Of a stretch of 47,604 nt of DNA, positions 1 through 9,407 are shown piece by piece (positions within the stretch are counted from its first letter, which is position 1; every line of letters begins with the position of its first letter). Under the pieces are notes generated by a model. That model was not told the DNA's origin. It did not search any database and saw only the letters and a list, made by a program, of their open reading frames with translations. The stretch spans positions 1 to 47,604 of the forward strand of contig JAIPDC010000003.1 of assembly GCA_021737865.1 (NCBI GenBank), read 5' to 3'. The position numbers and the translations under genes are program-made. This DNA comes from Rhodoferax sp. GTDB taxonomy: Bacteria > Pseudomonadota > Gammaproteobacteria > Burkholderiales > Burkholderiaceae_C.

Positions 1-810
1 CAGCACAATGTTGTCCTTGTGCCAGCGCTCGCACAGCACCCGGTTGAACTTGAGCCACATCGCCGAGCCCCGCAGGTGGCGGGCATTGGAGATCAGTTTG
101 TTGCCATCGAGCAGGTCGGCAAACAGGTTCTCGCAGAAGGCGATGGATTGGTCGGCCTCGAATTTGTCCATGCCGGCCTTGAGCCAGGTGGTCTCTGGCG
201 TTTCGACAATAAACGTGGACATCTCTTCGTTGAACCGGTAGGCGTGCAGGTTAAACCAGCCGAACTCGGTCTGCTTGAAGGCAAAGGTGAAGGCGTCGAG
301 CTTTTTCTTGGTACCCAGCCAGATAAACCGGCAGGTACGCAGGTCAATGCGCGGGTTGAAATGTGCTTCGTGCTTGGCCCGCGTGGTGGAAAACACGCCA
401 TCGGCACCGACCACCAGGTCGTATTCCTTGGCGTAGATATCGGGATCGGTAATCTCTTGTTCCCACAGCATTTTGACGCCCAGTTCAGCGGCGCGGCTCT
501 GAAAGATCTGCAACAGCTTCAAACGGGCGATGCCGCAAAAACCGTGACCGCCCGAAGTGATCTTGCGGCCTTTGAAGTGGACATCGATATCGTCCCAATG
601 GTGGAAATTGGCCTCAATTTCATTGACGACCTGTTCATCGGCATCCCGAAAACCATCCATGGTCTTGTCGGAGAAAACGATGCCCCAACCAAAGGTGTTG
701 TCGGCGGCGTTGCGGTCAATCACGGTAATGTCGTGTGACGGATTCGCCTTTTTCATCAAAATCGCGAAATACAAGCCAGCGGGCCCTCCGCCCAAACATG
801 CGATGCGCAT
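1..810 (-). CDS. salicylyl-CoA 5-hydroxylase / 2-aminobenzoyl-CoA monooxygenase-like FAD protein, N-terminal part (runs off the left edge)
   Basis: Reverse translation from ATG at 810 gives MRIACLGGGPAGLYFAILMKKANPSHDITVIDRNAADNTFGWGIVFSDKTMDGF... with GxGxxG FAD-binding motif; open to base 1. Absent from the ORF track because it has no stop in the window. Confidence 0.8.
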   Translation of the reverse strand, partial: MRIACLGGGPAGLYFAILMKKANPSHDITVIDRNAADNTFGWGIVFSDKTMDGFRDADEQVVNEIEANFHHWDDIDVHFKGRKITSGGHGFCGIARLKLLQIFQSRAAELGVKMLWEQEITDPDIYAKEYDLVVGADGVFSTTRAKHEAHFNPRIDLRTCRFIWLGTKKKLDAFTFAFKQTEFGWFNLHAYRFNEEMSTFIVETPETTWLKAGMDKFEADQSIAFCENLFADLLDGNKLISNARHLRGSAMWLKFNRVLCERWHKDNIVL

Positions 811-911
811 TGCGTCTCTCCTATCGTTGGATCGTCAAAATTGCCGCCAGGATTGACGACTCTGTTCGCTGCCTAGTAGTCTTCTTTTACTGGTTCGGCC
901 CCGATTGGAGT

Positions 912-944
912 TACTTTATTACTTAATAGTTAAGTTGTAAAGTA
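912..944. promoter_or_regulatory. 33-bp nested palindrome, candidate MarR/TetR-type operator upstream of the monooxygenase gene
   Basis: TACTTTA-TT-ACTTAA-TAG-TTAAGT-TG-TAAAGTA; both arm pairs are perfect inverted repeats in an AT-rich leader. Confidence 0.6.
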
Positions 945-991
945 CTTTTTGACTGAGCAGGTTAAGTATTTACCCGCGCGCTCCAGGAAAG

Positions 992-2851
992 TCACTCTGA
1001 GCTTTGTTGCAGTGCCCACATCTCGGCGTAACGACCCTGCGCCGCCAGCAGTGCCGCATGGTTGCCGCGCTCGACAATGCGACCGGCGTCCATCACCAGG
1101 ATCTCATGCGCATCCACCACGGTGGACAGGCGGTGCGCAATCACCAGCGTCGTCTTGTTGCGCGCCACGCTTTGCAGCTCGGCCTGGATGGCGCGCTCGT
1201 TGGCGGAGTCCAACGCCGAGGTGGCTTCGTCAAATATCAGGATGGGCGGGTTCTTGAGCAGGGTGCGGGCGATGGCCACGCGTTGCTTCTCGCCGCCCGA
1301 CAACTTGAGCCCGCGCTCGCCCACCATGGTGGCGTAGCCCTTGGGCGTGGCGTTAATAAAGGTGTGAATGTGGGCCGAGGCAGCGGCCTCTTCCACCTGC
1401 GCATGCGTGGCCCCCGGCTTGCCGTAGGCAATGTTGTACTCCACCGTGTCGTTGAACAGCACCGTGTCCTGCGGCACGATGCCAATGGCCTGGCGCACAC
1501 TGGCCTGCGTCACTTGCTTGATGTCCTGGCCGGCAATCAAAATGCGCCCGCCCTCCCGGGGATTGCTCACATCGTAAAAACGAAACAGCAAGCGCGCCAG
1601 CGTGGACTTGCCCGCACCCGAGGGGCCGACCACGGCCACGGTCTTGCCCGCAGGCACTTCAAAGCTGATATTGTGCAGAATGGCACGCCCCGCACCCGGA
1701 TTGCCAGGAGAGCCGGGATCGTAGGAAAAACTCACATTCTCAAACACCAGCGGCGTGTCACCCGACAACTTCAGCGCCGGCGCACCCGGCACATCGGCAA
1801 TCTCGCGCTCGCGCTCCATCAGCGTGAACATCTTCTCCAGGTCGGTCAGGCTTTGCTTGATCTCGCGGTAAATCACACCCAGAAAGTTCAATGGAATGTA
1901 GAGCTGGATCATGAAGGCATTGACCATGACCAGGTCGCCCAGCGTCATGCGCCCATCCACCACCCCTTGTGTGGCGCGCCACAGCATAGCCACCAGCCCC
2001 ACAGCGATGATGAGTTGCTGCCCGGTGTTGAGAATGGACAGCGTGGTCTGGCTCTTGAGGCGCGCAAGGCGCAGGCGCTCCAGGCTTTCGTCGTAGCGCC
2101 GGGCTTCAAAGCCTTCGTTGTTGAAATATTTGACCGTCTCGTAGTTCAGCAGTGAATCGACCGCCTTGGAATGCGCGGCGGAGTCAAACTCATTGGCCTC
2201 GCGGCGAAACTTGGTGCGCCACTCAGTCACCACAACGGTGAAGGTGATGTACAGCACCAGCGCCGCAATGGTGATCCAGGCAAACCACACATCGAACTTG
2301 ACGGCAAGAATGCTCAACACCAATGCCACCTCCAGCAGCGTTGGCACGATGCTGAACAGCGAATAGGAAATCAGCGACTCAATGCCGCGCACCCCACGCT
2401 CAATGTCGCGCGTCATTCCGCCCGTCTGACGCTCCAGGTGAAAGCGCAGGCTCAGTGCGTGAAGGTGCTCAAAGGTCTGCAGTGCAATGCTGCGTGCCGC
2501 GCCCTGGGTCGCTTTGGCGAACACCAGTTCGCGCAATTCGGTCAGCAGCGTGGTGGACAGTCGCAGCGCGCCATAGGCAAACAGCAGGGACACCGGAACC
2601 ACCAGAACAGCCGCAGGATCGCCAGGCTTGTAGCTCATGGTGTCCACCAGATTTTTGAGCAGCAGTGGCACACCTACGTTGGTCAGTTTGGCGCCCACCA
2701 TGAACGCCAGGGCCACAATGACGCGCCACTTGTAGGTCCACAGGTAGGGGAACAGGCGCTGTATCGTGTGCCAGTCTGACTTTGGGGGTGTCGAGGGTGC
2801 AACTGAGTCCGGAGCAGGTGCAGTCGGTGCGTGGTGGCCGTGGGAGCGCAT
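992..2851 (-). CDS. ABC transporter permease/ATP-binding protein, Atm1/HMT1-type
   Basis: 619 aa; Walker A GPSGAGKST, signature LSGGEKQRVAIARTLL, Walker B ILIFDEATSALD; N-terminal TM domain. Confidence 0.9.
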   Translation of the reverse strand: MRSHGHHAPTAPAPDSVAPSTPPKSDWHTIQRLFPYLWTYKWRVIVALAFMVGAKLTNVGVPLLLKNLVDTMSYKPGDPAAVLVVPVSLLFAYGALRLSTTLLTELRELVFAKATQGAARSIALQTFEHLHALSLRFHLERQTGGMTRDIERGVRGIESLISYSLFSIVPTLLEVALVLSILAVKFDVWFAWITIAALVLYITFTVVVTEWRTKFRREANEFDSAAHSKAVDSLLNYETVKYFNNEGFEARRYDESLERLRLARLKSQTTLSILNTGQQLIIAVGLVAMLWRATQGVVDGRMTLGDLVMVNAFMIQLYIPLNFLGVIYREIKQSLTDLEKMFTLMEREREIADVPGAPALKLSGDTPLVFENVSFSYDPGSPGNPGAGRAILHNISFEVPAGKTVAVVGPSGAGKSTLARLLFRFYDVSNPREGGRILIAGQDIKQVTQASVRQAIGIVPQDTVLFNDTVEYNIAYGKPGATHAQVEEAAASAHIHTFINATPKGYATMVGERGLKLSGGEKQRVAIARTLLKNPPILIFDEATSALDSANERAIQAELQSVARNKTTLVIAHRLSTVVDAHEILVMDAGRIVERGNHAALLAAQGRYAEMWALQQSSE

Positions 2852-2888
2852 GTGGGGTATTCTTGGTTAACAGAATAGGATTGTGCCC

Positions 2889-3299
2889 ATGTCTACGAAT
2901 ACAAGCCCCACGGGCATCCAATTGCCCAAGGACGAGGAACTGGTCCTCAAGGTCATCCCCATGCCAGCCGACTGCAACGCCAATGGCGACATCTTTGGCG
3001 GCTGGGTGATGGCGCAGGTTGACCTGGCCGGCTCCGTCATCCCTGCACGATACACCCAGGGTCGCATGGCCACGGTGGCGGTGAAAGAATTTATCTTCAA
3101 GCATCCGGTGCGAGTGGGCGACATTCTGAGCTTCTTCTCCAAGGTGAGTCGCATCGGGCGCACATCCATCACCGTGAAGGTGGAGGTCTACGCCGAACGC
3201 TACCGCACGCAGGGCCAATACATCAAGGTGACCGAGGCGTCACTGACGTATGTGGCGATTGATGACAACGGGCAGCCGCGGGAAATTCCCAAGGGCTGA
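2889..3299 (+). CDS. acyl-CoA thioesterase, YciA-like hotdog fold
   Basis: MSTNTSPTGIQLPKDEELVLKVIPMPADCNANGDIFGGWVMAQVDLAG...; ATG 2889 preferred over GTG 2883. Confidence 0.85.
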   Translation: MSTNTSPTGIQLPKDEELVLKVIPMPADCNANGDIFGGWVMAQVDLAGSVIPARYTQGRMATVAVKEFIFKHPVRVGDILSFFSKVSRIGRTSITVKVEVYAERYRTQGQYIKVTEASLTYVAIDDNGQPREIPKG

Positions 3300-3511
3300 G
3301 CGGAATTTCGCTGCAAGGCCACTCCAGGGCGCACAGAGCAGAATGCCCGGTTGATTGCGCTGCCACTGGCCCACGCGTGCGGGTTTCTACGGGGTCATGC
3401 ATGGTGTTGAATAAATAGTCTCACCAGAGACAGATCATCAGTGACAACCCTATCGGTGATTTCAATTGCACCAGCTATAAACAGCAAATAGAAATATTGA
3501 CAGGAGACGAT

Positions 3512-4387
3512 GTGCTGTTTCTTCAACTGGTGATCAGCGGGGTTGCACAGGGGTGCATCTATGGGCTGATTGCGCTGGGCTTCGTGCTGATCTACAAGGC
3601 GACCGAGACGGTCAGCTTCGCGCAGGGCGAGTTGATGATGCTGGGCGCCTTCGGTGGACTGGTTGGCATGACCATGCTCGGATTCCCCTATTGGCTGGCG
3701 GTCCTCAGCGCCGTGGTGGCGATGGCGGTATTTGGCGTGGTGCTGGAACGCGCCGTCATTCGCCCCATTTTGGGGCAACCGGCGTTTTCCATCGTCATGC
3801 TGACCATTGGCATTGGCTATGTTGCGCGTGGCCTGATTACCATGGTGCCTGGCATCGGCACCGACACGCAAGCGCTGCCGGTGCCCTACAAGGATGAGGT
3901 CTGGAACGTCGCTGGCCTGGTGCTCAACGTGGAGCACATGGTGGTCATCGGTGCCACGGCGGTGCTGTGCACATTGCTGTTTGCACTGTTTCGCTACAGC
4001 AAGCTGGGCATTGCCATGCAGGCCGCATCGCAAAACCAACTGGCCGCCTATTACATGGGCATTCCCGTGCAGCGCCTCAACGGTATCGCGTGGGGCTTGG
4101 CGGCTGCGGTTGCAGCTGTCGCCGGGTTGCTGCTGGCGCCGATTACGTTTGTGCACGCCAACATGGGATTCATCGGCCTGAAGGCTTTTCCTGCGGCGGT
4201 GGTGGGCGGCTTTGGCAGCTTGCCCGGCGCCATTGTGGGTGGGCTGATCATTGGCATTGTGGAGTCGCTCTCGGGCTTTTATTTACCGGATGGTTTCAAG
4301 GACACGGCGGCCTACGTGGTGGTACTGGTCATGCTGATGGTCAAACCCAATGGTTTGTTCGGCGAGAAGTTGAGGAAAAAAGTATGA
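3512..4387 (+). CDS. livH: branched-chain amino acid-type ABC transporter permease LivH
   Basis: GVAQGCIYGLIALGFVLIYKATETVSFAQGELMMLGAF; GTG at 3512 with GGAGA upstream; TTG 3497 also possible. Confidence 0.88.
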   Translation: MLFLQLVISGVAQGCIYGLIALGFVLIYKATETVSFAQGELMMLGAFGGLVGMTMLGFPYWLAVLSAVVAMAVFGVVLERAVIRPILGQPAFSIVMLTIGIGYVARGLITMVPGIGTDTQALPVPYKDEVWNVAGLVLNVEHMVVIGATAVLCTLLFALFRYSKLGIAMQAASQNQLAAYYMGIPVQRLNGIAWGLAAAVAAVAGLLLAPITFVHANMGFIGLKAFPAAVVGGFGSLPGAIVGGLIIGIVESLSGFYLPDGFKDTAAYVVVLVMLMVKPNGLFGEKLRKKV

Positions 4388-4424
4388 GACAGGAACACTG
4401 CGGCGTTCGACGTGCAGCCTGCCA

Positions 4425-4512
4425 GAGCTACCGCCGAGCCGGCTTTGCCGGGACGCTGGTAGCGCCCCCTGAGGGGGAGGCGCCAAAGGCGCTTCGGGGG
4501 GGGACTTCCTAA
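4425..4512. repeat. intergenic hairpin-rich repeat (separate family) between livH and livM
   Basis: CCCCC-TGA-GGGGG (4465-4477), GGCGCC-AAA-GGCGC (4479-4492), GCCGGCTTTGCCGGG; noncoding, low-complexity G/C stems. Confidence 0.6.
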
Positions 4513-4513
4513 T

Positions 4514-5590
4514 ATGCGTTTTATCTTCAAGACCGATTACGGCCAGGACGTCAACCTGGCCAAGCATGGCGGGCACGTGTTCTGGTACAGCGCGCTGATG
4601 CTGTTGCTGGTGGCTGCACCCTGGGTGTTTGCCGAGTACTGGCTGGCACAACTCACCCTGGTGCTGATCTATTCCATTGCCGGCCTGGGTCTGATGCTGC
4701 TGGCGGGCTTTACCGGCCTGTTCTCGATGGGCCACGCAGCCTTTCTGGGCGTTGGGGCGTACACCCATGCGGTGCTCACCAACATGGGTGTACCCTTCCC
4801 CATCGCACTGGCCTGCGCCGCCGGGCTCTCTAGCGCAGTGGGCCTGGTGGTGGGATTGCCGGCCCTGCGTGTCAAGGGCATCTACCTGGGCATTGCCACG
4901 CTGTCGTTTGGTTTCATTGTGGAAGAGGTGCTGGCCCGCTGGGAGTCGGTTACCGGCGGCAATGCGGGCATCCACATCAAAAAGCCCGACATCTTTGGCT
5001 GGGTGCTCAGCAGCGGTGAGCAGTTTTACTTTCTGTGTCTGCTGATTACGGTGGTCGCCACGCTGGGGATATTGAACCTGCTGCGCTCCCCCACCGGGCG
5101 CGCATTTGTGGCCATCCGCGACTCCGAAATTTCGGCGCAGAGCATGGGCATTCACCTGGCCTACTACAAGACCCTCTCGTTTGCGATTTCGGCCGGCTTT
5201 GCCGGCGTGGCCGGCGCGCTGTACGCCCACAACCTGCAGTTCATATCACCCGACCAGTTCAACATCCTGCAATCGATTGACCTGCTGCTGATGATCGTGA
5301 TTGGCGGCGCAGGCTCGGTGCACGGGGCATTTCTGGGTGCGATTTTTCTCATCACCATGCCGCAGGCGATTGCCATCATCAAGGACTATTTGCCGGCCAC
5401 CATTGGCCAGGCACCAGGTCTGCAGGGCCTCGTCTACGGCGCGGTGCTGATCGCCTTTGTGCTGTTTGAGCCCATGGGGCTCTATGGGCGCTGGCTGAAG
5501 ATTCGCACCTATCTGCAGATGTTTCCGTTCTATCGCAAGGGCATGTTCAAGCGACAAAAGTCCTTCCAGAAATCCGATCGCCTGAAATGA
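4514..5590 (+). CDS. livM: branched-chain amino acid-type ABC transporter permease LivM
   Basis: 358 aa; GLGLMLLAGFTGLFSMGHAAFLGVGAY and GGAGSVHGAFLGA typical of LivM. Confidence 0.9.
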   Translation: MRFIFKTDYGQDVNLAKHGGHVFWYSALMLLLVAAPWVFAEYWLAQLTLVLIYSIAGLGLMLLAGFTGLFSMGHAAFLGVGAYTHAVLTNMGVPFPIALACAAGLSSAVGLVVGLPALRVKGIYLGIATLSFGFIVEEVLARWESVTGGNAGIHIKKPDIFGWVLSSGEQFYFLCLLITVVATLGILNLLRSPTGRAFVAIRDSEISAQSMGIHLAYYKTLSFAISAGFAGVAGALYAHNLQFISPDQFNILQSIDLLLMIVIGGAGSVHGAFLGAIFLITMPQAIAIIKDYLPATIGQAPGLQGLVYGAVLIAFVLFEPMGLYGRWLKIRTYLQMFPFYRKGMFKRQKSFQKSDRLK

Positions 5591-5598
5591 CGAACATA

Positions 5599-5677
5599 AC
5601 CCCCACGCTTGTCACTTCGTGTACTACGCTGCCCCCGAGGGGGCCCTCACGCCTAGGGGCGGCCCTGCGGCGTTCAA
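5599..5677 (+). repeat. Family-2 interspersed repeat, copy A
   Basis: acccccacgcttgtcacttcgtgtactacgctgcccccgagggggccctcacgcctaggggcggccctgcggcgttcaa; matches copies B and C. Confidence 0.8.
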
Positions 5678-5680
5678 TCT

Positions 5681-6577
5681 ATGACTGATACCCTTCTTTC
5701 TGCCAAGAACCTGAGCGTGCGCTTTGGTGGCGTGCTGGCGGTCAACAACGTGAGTTTTGACGTCAAGCAGGGTGAGGTCTTTACCCTGATCGGCCCCAAC
5801 GGCGCGGGCAAAACCACGGTGTTCAACCTGATCAGCCGCATCTACACCCCCACCATGGGCGAGATCGACTTTGCCGGCCCCAATGGCATGCTCAAACTCA
5901 CCACACAGCCACCGCAAAACGTGGCCTCGCTGGGCATTGCGCGCACGTTCCAGAACATCGAGTTGTTCGAGCATGCGTCCGTGCTGCACAACCTGCTGAT
6001 TGGCCGCCACACCCACCGCGTCACCGGGCTGTGGCAAGACTTTTTCTTCACATCCAAAGCGCGCGAGGCCGAACTCAAGGCGCGCGAGAAAGCCGAGGAG
6101 GTGATTGAATTCCTGAGTTTGCAGCACTACCGCGACACGTTCGTGGCTGGATTGCCTTACGGCGTGCGCAAGGTGGTCGAATTGGCGCGTGCCCTGTGCA
6201 CGGAGCCAAAGTTGTTGCTGCTGGACGAGCCCTCCTCCGGGCTGAACGTGGAGGAAACCGACGACATGGCGTTCTGGATTCAGGACATCAAGCACGAGCT
6301 GGGCATTACCGTGCTCATGGTAGAGCACGACATGTCGCTGGTGTCCAAAGTGTCAGACCGGGTGCTGGCAATGAACCAGGGCGAGATGCTGGCGATGGGC
6401 ACGCCGCGCGAGGTGCAAAACGACCCCGGCGTCATTGAAGCCTATCTGGGCTCAATTGACGATGTGTCGTCACTCAGAAGGCACTTGAACGCCGCAGGGC
6501 CGCCCCAAGGCGTGATGGACCCCTCGGGGGGCAGCGCAGTACGCGCAGCGACAAGCGTGGGGGCACATATCCCATGA
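5681..6577 (+). CDS. livG: ABC transporter ATP-binding protein LivG, with repeat-encoded C-terminal tail
   Basis: GPNGAGKTTVFNLIS Walker A; LLLLDEPSSGLN Walker B; last ~31 codons overlap repeat copy B. Confidence 0.9.
   Translation: MTDTLLSAKNLSVRFGGVLAVNNVSFDVKQGEVFTLIGPNGAGKTTVFNLISRIYTPTMGEIDFAGPNGMLKLTTQPPQNVASLGIARTFQNIELFEHASVLHNLLIGRHTHRVTGLWQDFFFTSKAREAELKAREKAEEVIEFLSLQHYRDTFVAGLPYGVRKVVELARALCTEPKLLLLDEPSSGLNVEETDDMAFWIQDIKHELGITVLMVEHDMSLVSKVSDRVLAMNQGEMLAMGTPREVQNDPGVIEAYLGSIDDVSSLRRHLNAAGPPQGVMDPSGGSAVRAATSVGAHIP
6485..6563 (-). repeat. Family-2 interspersed repeat, copy B (inverted, inside 3' end of livG)
   Basis: Reverse complement CCCCCACGCTTGTCGCTGCGCGTACTGCGCTGCCCCCCGAGGGGTCCATCACGCCTTGGGGCGGCCCTGCGGCGTTCAA aligns to copy A nearly throughout. 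Confidence 0.82.
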
Positions 6578-7371
6578 GCGCACAACCACCCGCCATCAGC
6601 GATTTGCCCGTTCTGAAGCTGCTCAACGTCGAAAGCGCCTACGGCCCCATCAAGGCGATCCGCGGGGTCAGCCTGCAGGTGCGTCGCAGCGAGATTGCCA
6701 CCGTGCTGGGCTCCAACGGCGCGGGCAAGACCACCATCCTGAAGACCATCTCGGGCATCATCGACCCGCGCAAGGGCTCGATCGAATTCAAGGGCCAGGA
6801 CATCACCGCCAGAGACCCCGCTTTCATCGTGCAGCAGGGGCTGAGCCACGTACCCGAAGGGCGCGAAGTGTTTCCCCTGCTGAGCGTGCACGACAACCTG
6901 CTGATGGGCGCCTACACCCGCCGTGACCGTGACGGCGTGGCGCGCGACATGGAGGCGGTGTTTGGCTACTTTCCGATCCTGAAAGAGCGTGGCGACCAAG
7001 CCGCGGGCCTGCTTTCGGGCGGGCAGCAGCAAATGCTCGCCATATCGCGCGCGCTGATGGCCAACCCCGATCTGATTTTGCTCGATGAGCCCAGCCTGGG
7101 CCTCTCGCCCAAGCTCACCAAGGAGATTTTCGAGATCGTGGTGCGCATCAACCGCGAGCACGGCACCACCATTTTGCTGGTGGAACAAAACGCCAACATG
7201 GCGCTCAACGCCTCCGACTACGGCTATGTGCTGGAGAACGGTCGCATCGTCATGGAAGACACCTGCGCCCGTCTGCGCGAGAAGGACGACATCAAGGAGT
7301 TCTACCTGGGGCTGAAGGAAGACGGCGTGCGCGGCGAGCGGCGCTGGAAAAAGAAAAAGACCTGGAGATGA
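6574..7371 (+). CDS. livF: ABC transporter ATP-binding protein LivF
   Basis: GSNGAGKTTILKTISG, LLSGGQQQMLAISRALM, LILLDEPSLGLSP; ATGA overlap with livG. Confidence 0.92.
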   Translation: MSAQPPAISDLPVLKLLNVESAYGPIKAIRGVSLQVRRSEIATVLGSNGAGKTTILKTISGIIDPRKGSIEFKGQDITARDPAFIVQQGLSHVPEGREVFPLLSVHDNLLMGAYTRRDRDGVARDMEAVFGYFPILKERGDQAAGLLSGGQQQMLAISRALMANPDLILLDEPSLGLSPKLTKEIFEIVVRINREHGTTILLVEQNANMALNASDYGYVLENGRIVMEDTCARLREKDDIKEFYLGLKEDGVRGERRWKKKKTWR

Positions 7372-7376
7372 ATATA

Positions 7377-7455
7377 ACCCCCACGCTCCACCGCTACGCG
7401 GGTCGCTGCCCCCCGAGGGGTCTAATTTGCCTTGGGGCGGCCCTGCGGCAAATTG
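7377..7455 (+). repeat. Family-2 interspersed repeat, copy C
   Basis: acccccacgctccaccgctacgcgggtcgctgccccccgaggggtctaatttgccttggggcggccctgcggcaaatt. Confidence 0.8.
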
Positions 7456-7501
7456 CCGTTCCCACCGAGTTACTTCGCTGGAGCGCTTTTAGGACAGCAG
7501 C

Positions 7502-9358
7502 ATGACCAGACTCTGGGATACCTCAAGCATCCAGCCTTGCGATGACATCGTCATGGCGGGCGAAACCATACCCGCGGTGTTCTGGAACGCGGTCGCCAAA
7601 CGCGGCCCCACTGTCTGGATGCGCCAAAAGCATCTGGGCCTGTGGCGCAGCTGGACCTGGAACCAGACCGCCGACGCCGTGCGCGAGATTGCCGCTGGCC
7701 TGATCAGTCTGGGCTTTGCCAAGGGCGACTGCGCCTCCATTCTGGCCAACACGGTGGTCGAGTGGGTCTGGGCCGACCTGGCCGTGTTGTCGGCAGGTGG
7801 CGTGTCCAACGGCGTCTACCCGACCGACGCCGCCTCACAGTTGCAGTTTTTGTGCGAAGACTCCCGCACCACCGTGCTGTTTGTCGAAGATGACGAGCAA
7901 CTCGACAAGGCGCTGGAAGTGCGCGCCGGCTTGCCCCTGCTGCGCAAAGTTGTCGTGTTTGACATGGAGGGCCTGCGGGAGTTGAACGACCCAGGCGTCA
8001 TCAGCCTGGACGCACTGCGCGCATTGGGGCGGGACTACCTGCAGCAGCATCCCGGAGCGGTGGAGCAGCGGGTGCAAATGTGCAAACCCGAAGACCTGGC
8101 CATCCTGGTCTACACCTCGGGCACCACCGGCAAGCCCAAGGGCGCCATGCATTTGCACCAGGGTCTGGTGTTCACCGTGCGCGGCTACAACACGCTGGTG
8201 GCGCAGGATGAGCGCGACGAGCGGATGTGCTTTCTGCCGCTGTGCCACATCGCCGAGCGCATGGGGGGCGAGTACTTTGCGCTGTACACGGGGGCCAAAC
8301 TCAACTTCGTCGAAAACCCCGAGACCATTCCGGAAAACGTGCGCGAGATTGCCCCCACCGTATTCACGGCCGTGCCCCGGGTATGGGAAAAGTTTTATTC
8401 GGGTGTGATGATTTCGCTCAAAGAAGCGGGCATGGTCCAGCAGGCCGCCTACGCCTGGGGCATCGGCGTGGGCACTGCCATTGCCGAGCGCGTGCTGGCG
8501 GGGCAGCCGGTGAGCGCCTGGCTGAAGATCCAGTTCACGCTGGCGCGGTGGCTGGTGCTGAACAACGTGCGCAAGCTCATTGGCATTCACCGGGCGCGCT
8601 TTCTGGTGACCGGTGCAGCGCCCATTTCGCCCGACCTGGTGCGTTGGTACATGGCCCTGGGCCTGCCCATGCTGGAGGTTTGGGGCATGACCGAAACCTG
8701 TGGCGCGTCCACCGGCGTGCCCGCCAGCAAGATGAAGCCCGGCTCCATTGGCCCGGCAGCTGCCTACAACGAGGTCCGGCTGGACCCGACCACCGGCGAG
8801 ATTCTGGTGCGCGGCAAAAATGTGTTTGCCGGCTACCTGAACCTGCCCGAGAAAACTGCCGAGACCATCGACTCTGACGGTTGGCTGCACACCGGTGACG
8901 TGGGTGTAGTGGATGCAGACGGCTACTACCGCATCACCGACCGCATGAAGGACATCATCATCACCGCGGGCGGCAAGAACGTAACGCCCAGCGAGCTGGA
9001 AAACGATCTCAAGTTTTCGCCCTACATCACCGACGCGGTGGTCATTGGCGACAAGCGCCCCTACCTGGTGGCCATCGTCATGATCGACCAGGAAAACGTG
9101 GAAAAATTCGCACAAGATGCCGATGTACCGTTTAGCAACTACGCATCGCTGACCCATTCCGCCGAGGTTCAGGCGCTGATCCAGAGCGAGTTGGACCGGG
9201 TCAACAAGAAATTTGCAAGGGTGGAGCAGATCAAGAAATTCTTCCTGCTGGAAACCCAGTTGACCGCCGAAGACGAGGAACTCACCCCCACCATGAAGCT
9301 CAAACGCAAGCTGGTCGAGGCCAAGTATGCTGCGCAAATCGAAGCCATGTACCGCTAA
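7502..9358 (+). CDS. long-chain-type acyl-CoA synthetase / AMP-dependent ligase
   Basis: AMP-binding motif YTSGTTGKPKGAM; GWLHTGDVGVVDADGYYRITDRMKDIIITAGGKN. Confidence 0.92.
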   Translation: MTRLWDTSSIQPCDDIVMAGETIPAVFWNAVAKRGPTVWMRQKHLGLWRSWTWNQTADAVREIAAGLISLGFAKGDCASILANTVVEWVWADLAVLSAGGVSNGVYPTDAASQLQFLCEDSRTTVLFVEDDEQLDKALEVRAGLPLLRKVVVFDMEGLRELNDPGVISLDALRALGRDYLQQHPGAVEQRVQMCKPEDLAILVYTSGTTGKPKGAMHLHQGLVFTVRGYNTLVAQDERDERMCFLPLCHIAERMGGEYFALYTGAKLNFVENPETIPENVREIAPTVFTAVPRVWEKFYSGVMISLKEAGMVQQAAYAWGIGVGTAIAERVLAGQPVSAWLKIQFTLARWLVLNNVRKLIGIHRARFLVTGAAPISPDLVRWYMALGLPMLEVWGMTETCGASTGVPASKMKPGSIGPAAAYNEVRLDPTTGEILVRGKNVFAGYLNLPEKTAETIDSDGWLHTGDVGVVDADGYYRITDRMKDIIITAGGKNVTPSELENDLKFSPYITDAVVIGDKRPYLVAIVMIDQENVEKFAQDADVPFSNYASLTHSAEVQALIQSELDRVNKKFARVEQIKKFFLLETQLTAEDEELTPTMKLKRKLVEAKYAAQIEAMYR

Positions 9359-9407
9359 CCCCACTGCCACCCATCACCGTTACCCACCACCACCAGGAGA
9401 CTTGAAA

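Noticed and set aside
3440-3500. Possible eighth Family-1 repeat upstream of livH (CAGCTATAAACAG)
   Set aside because: The ATAGCTG core is present but the second core at the expected 18-nt spacing (CAACCCTAT) does not match well.
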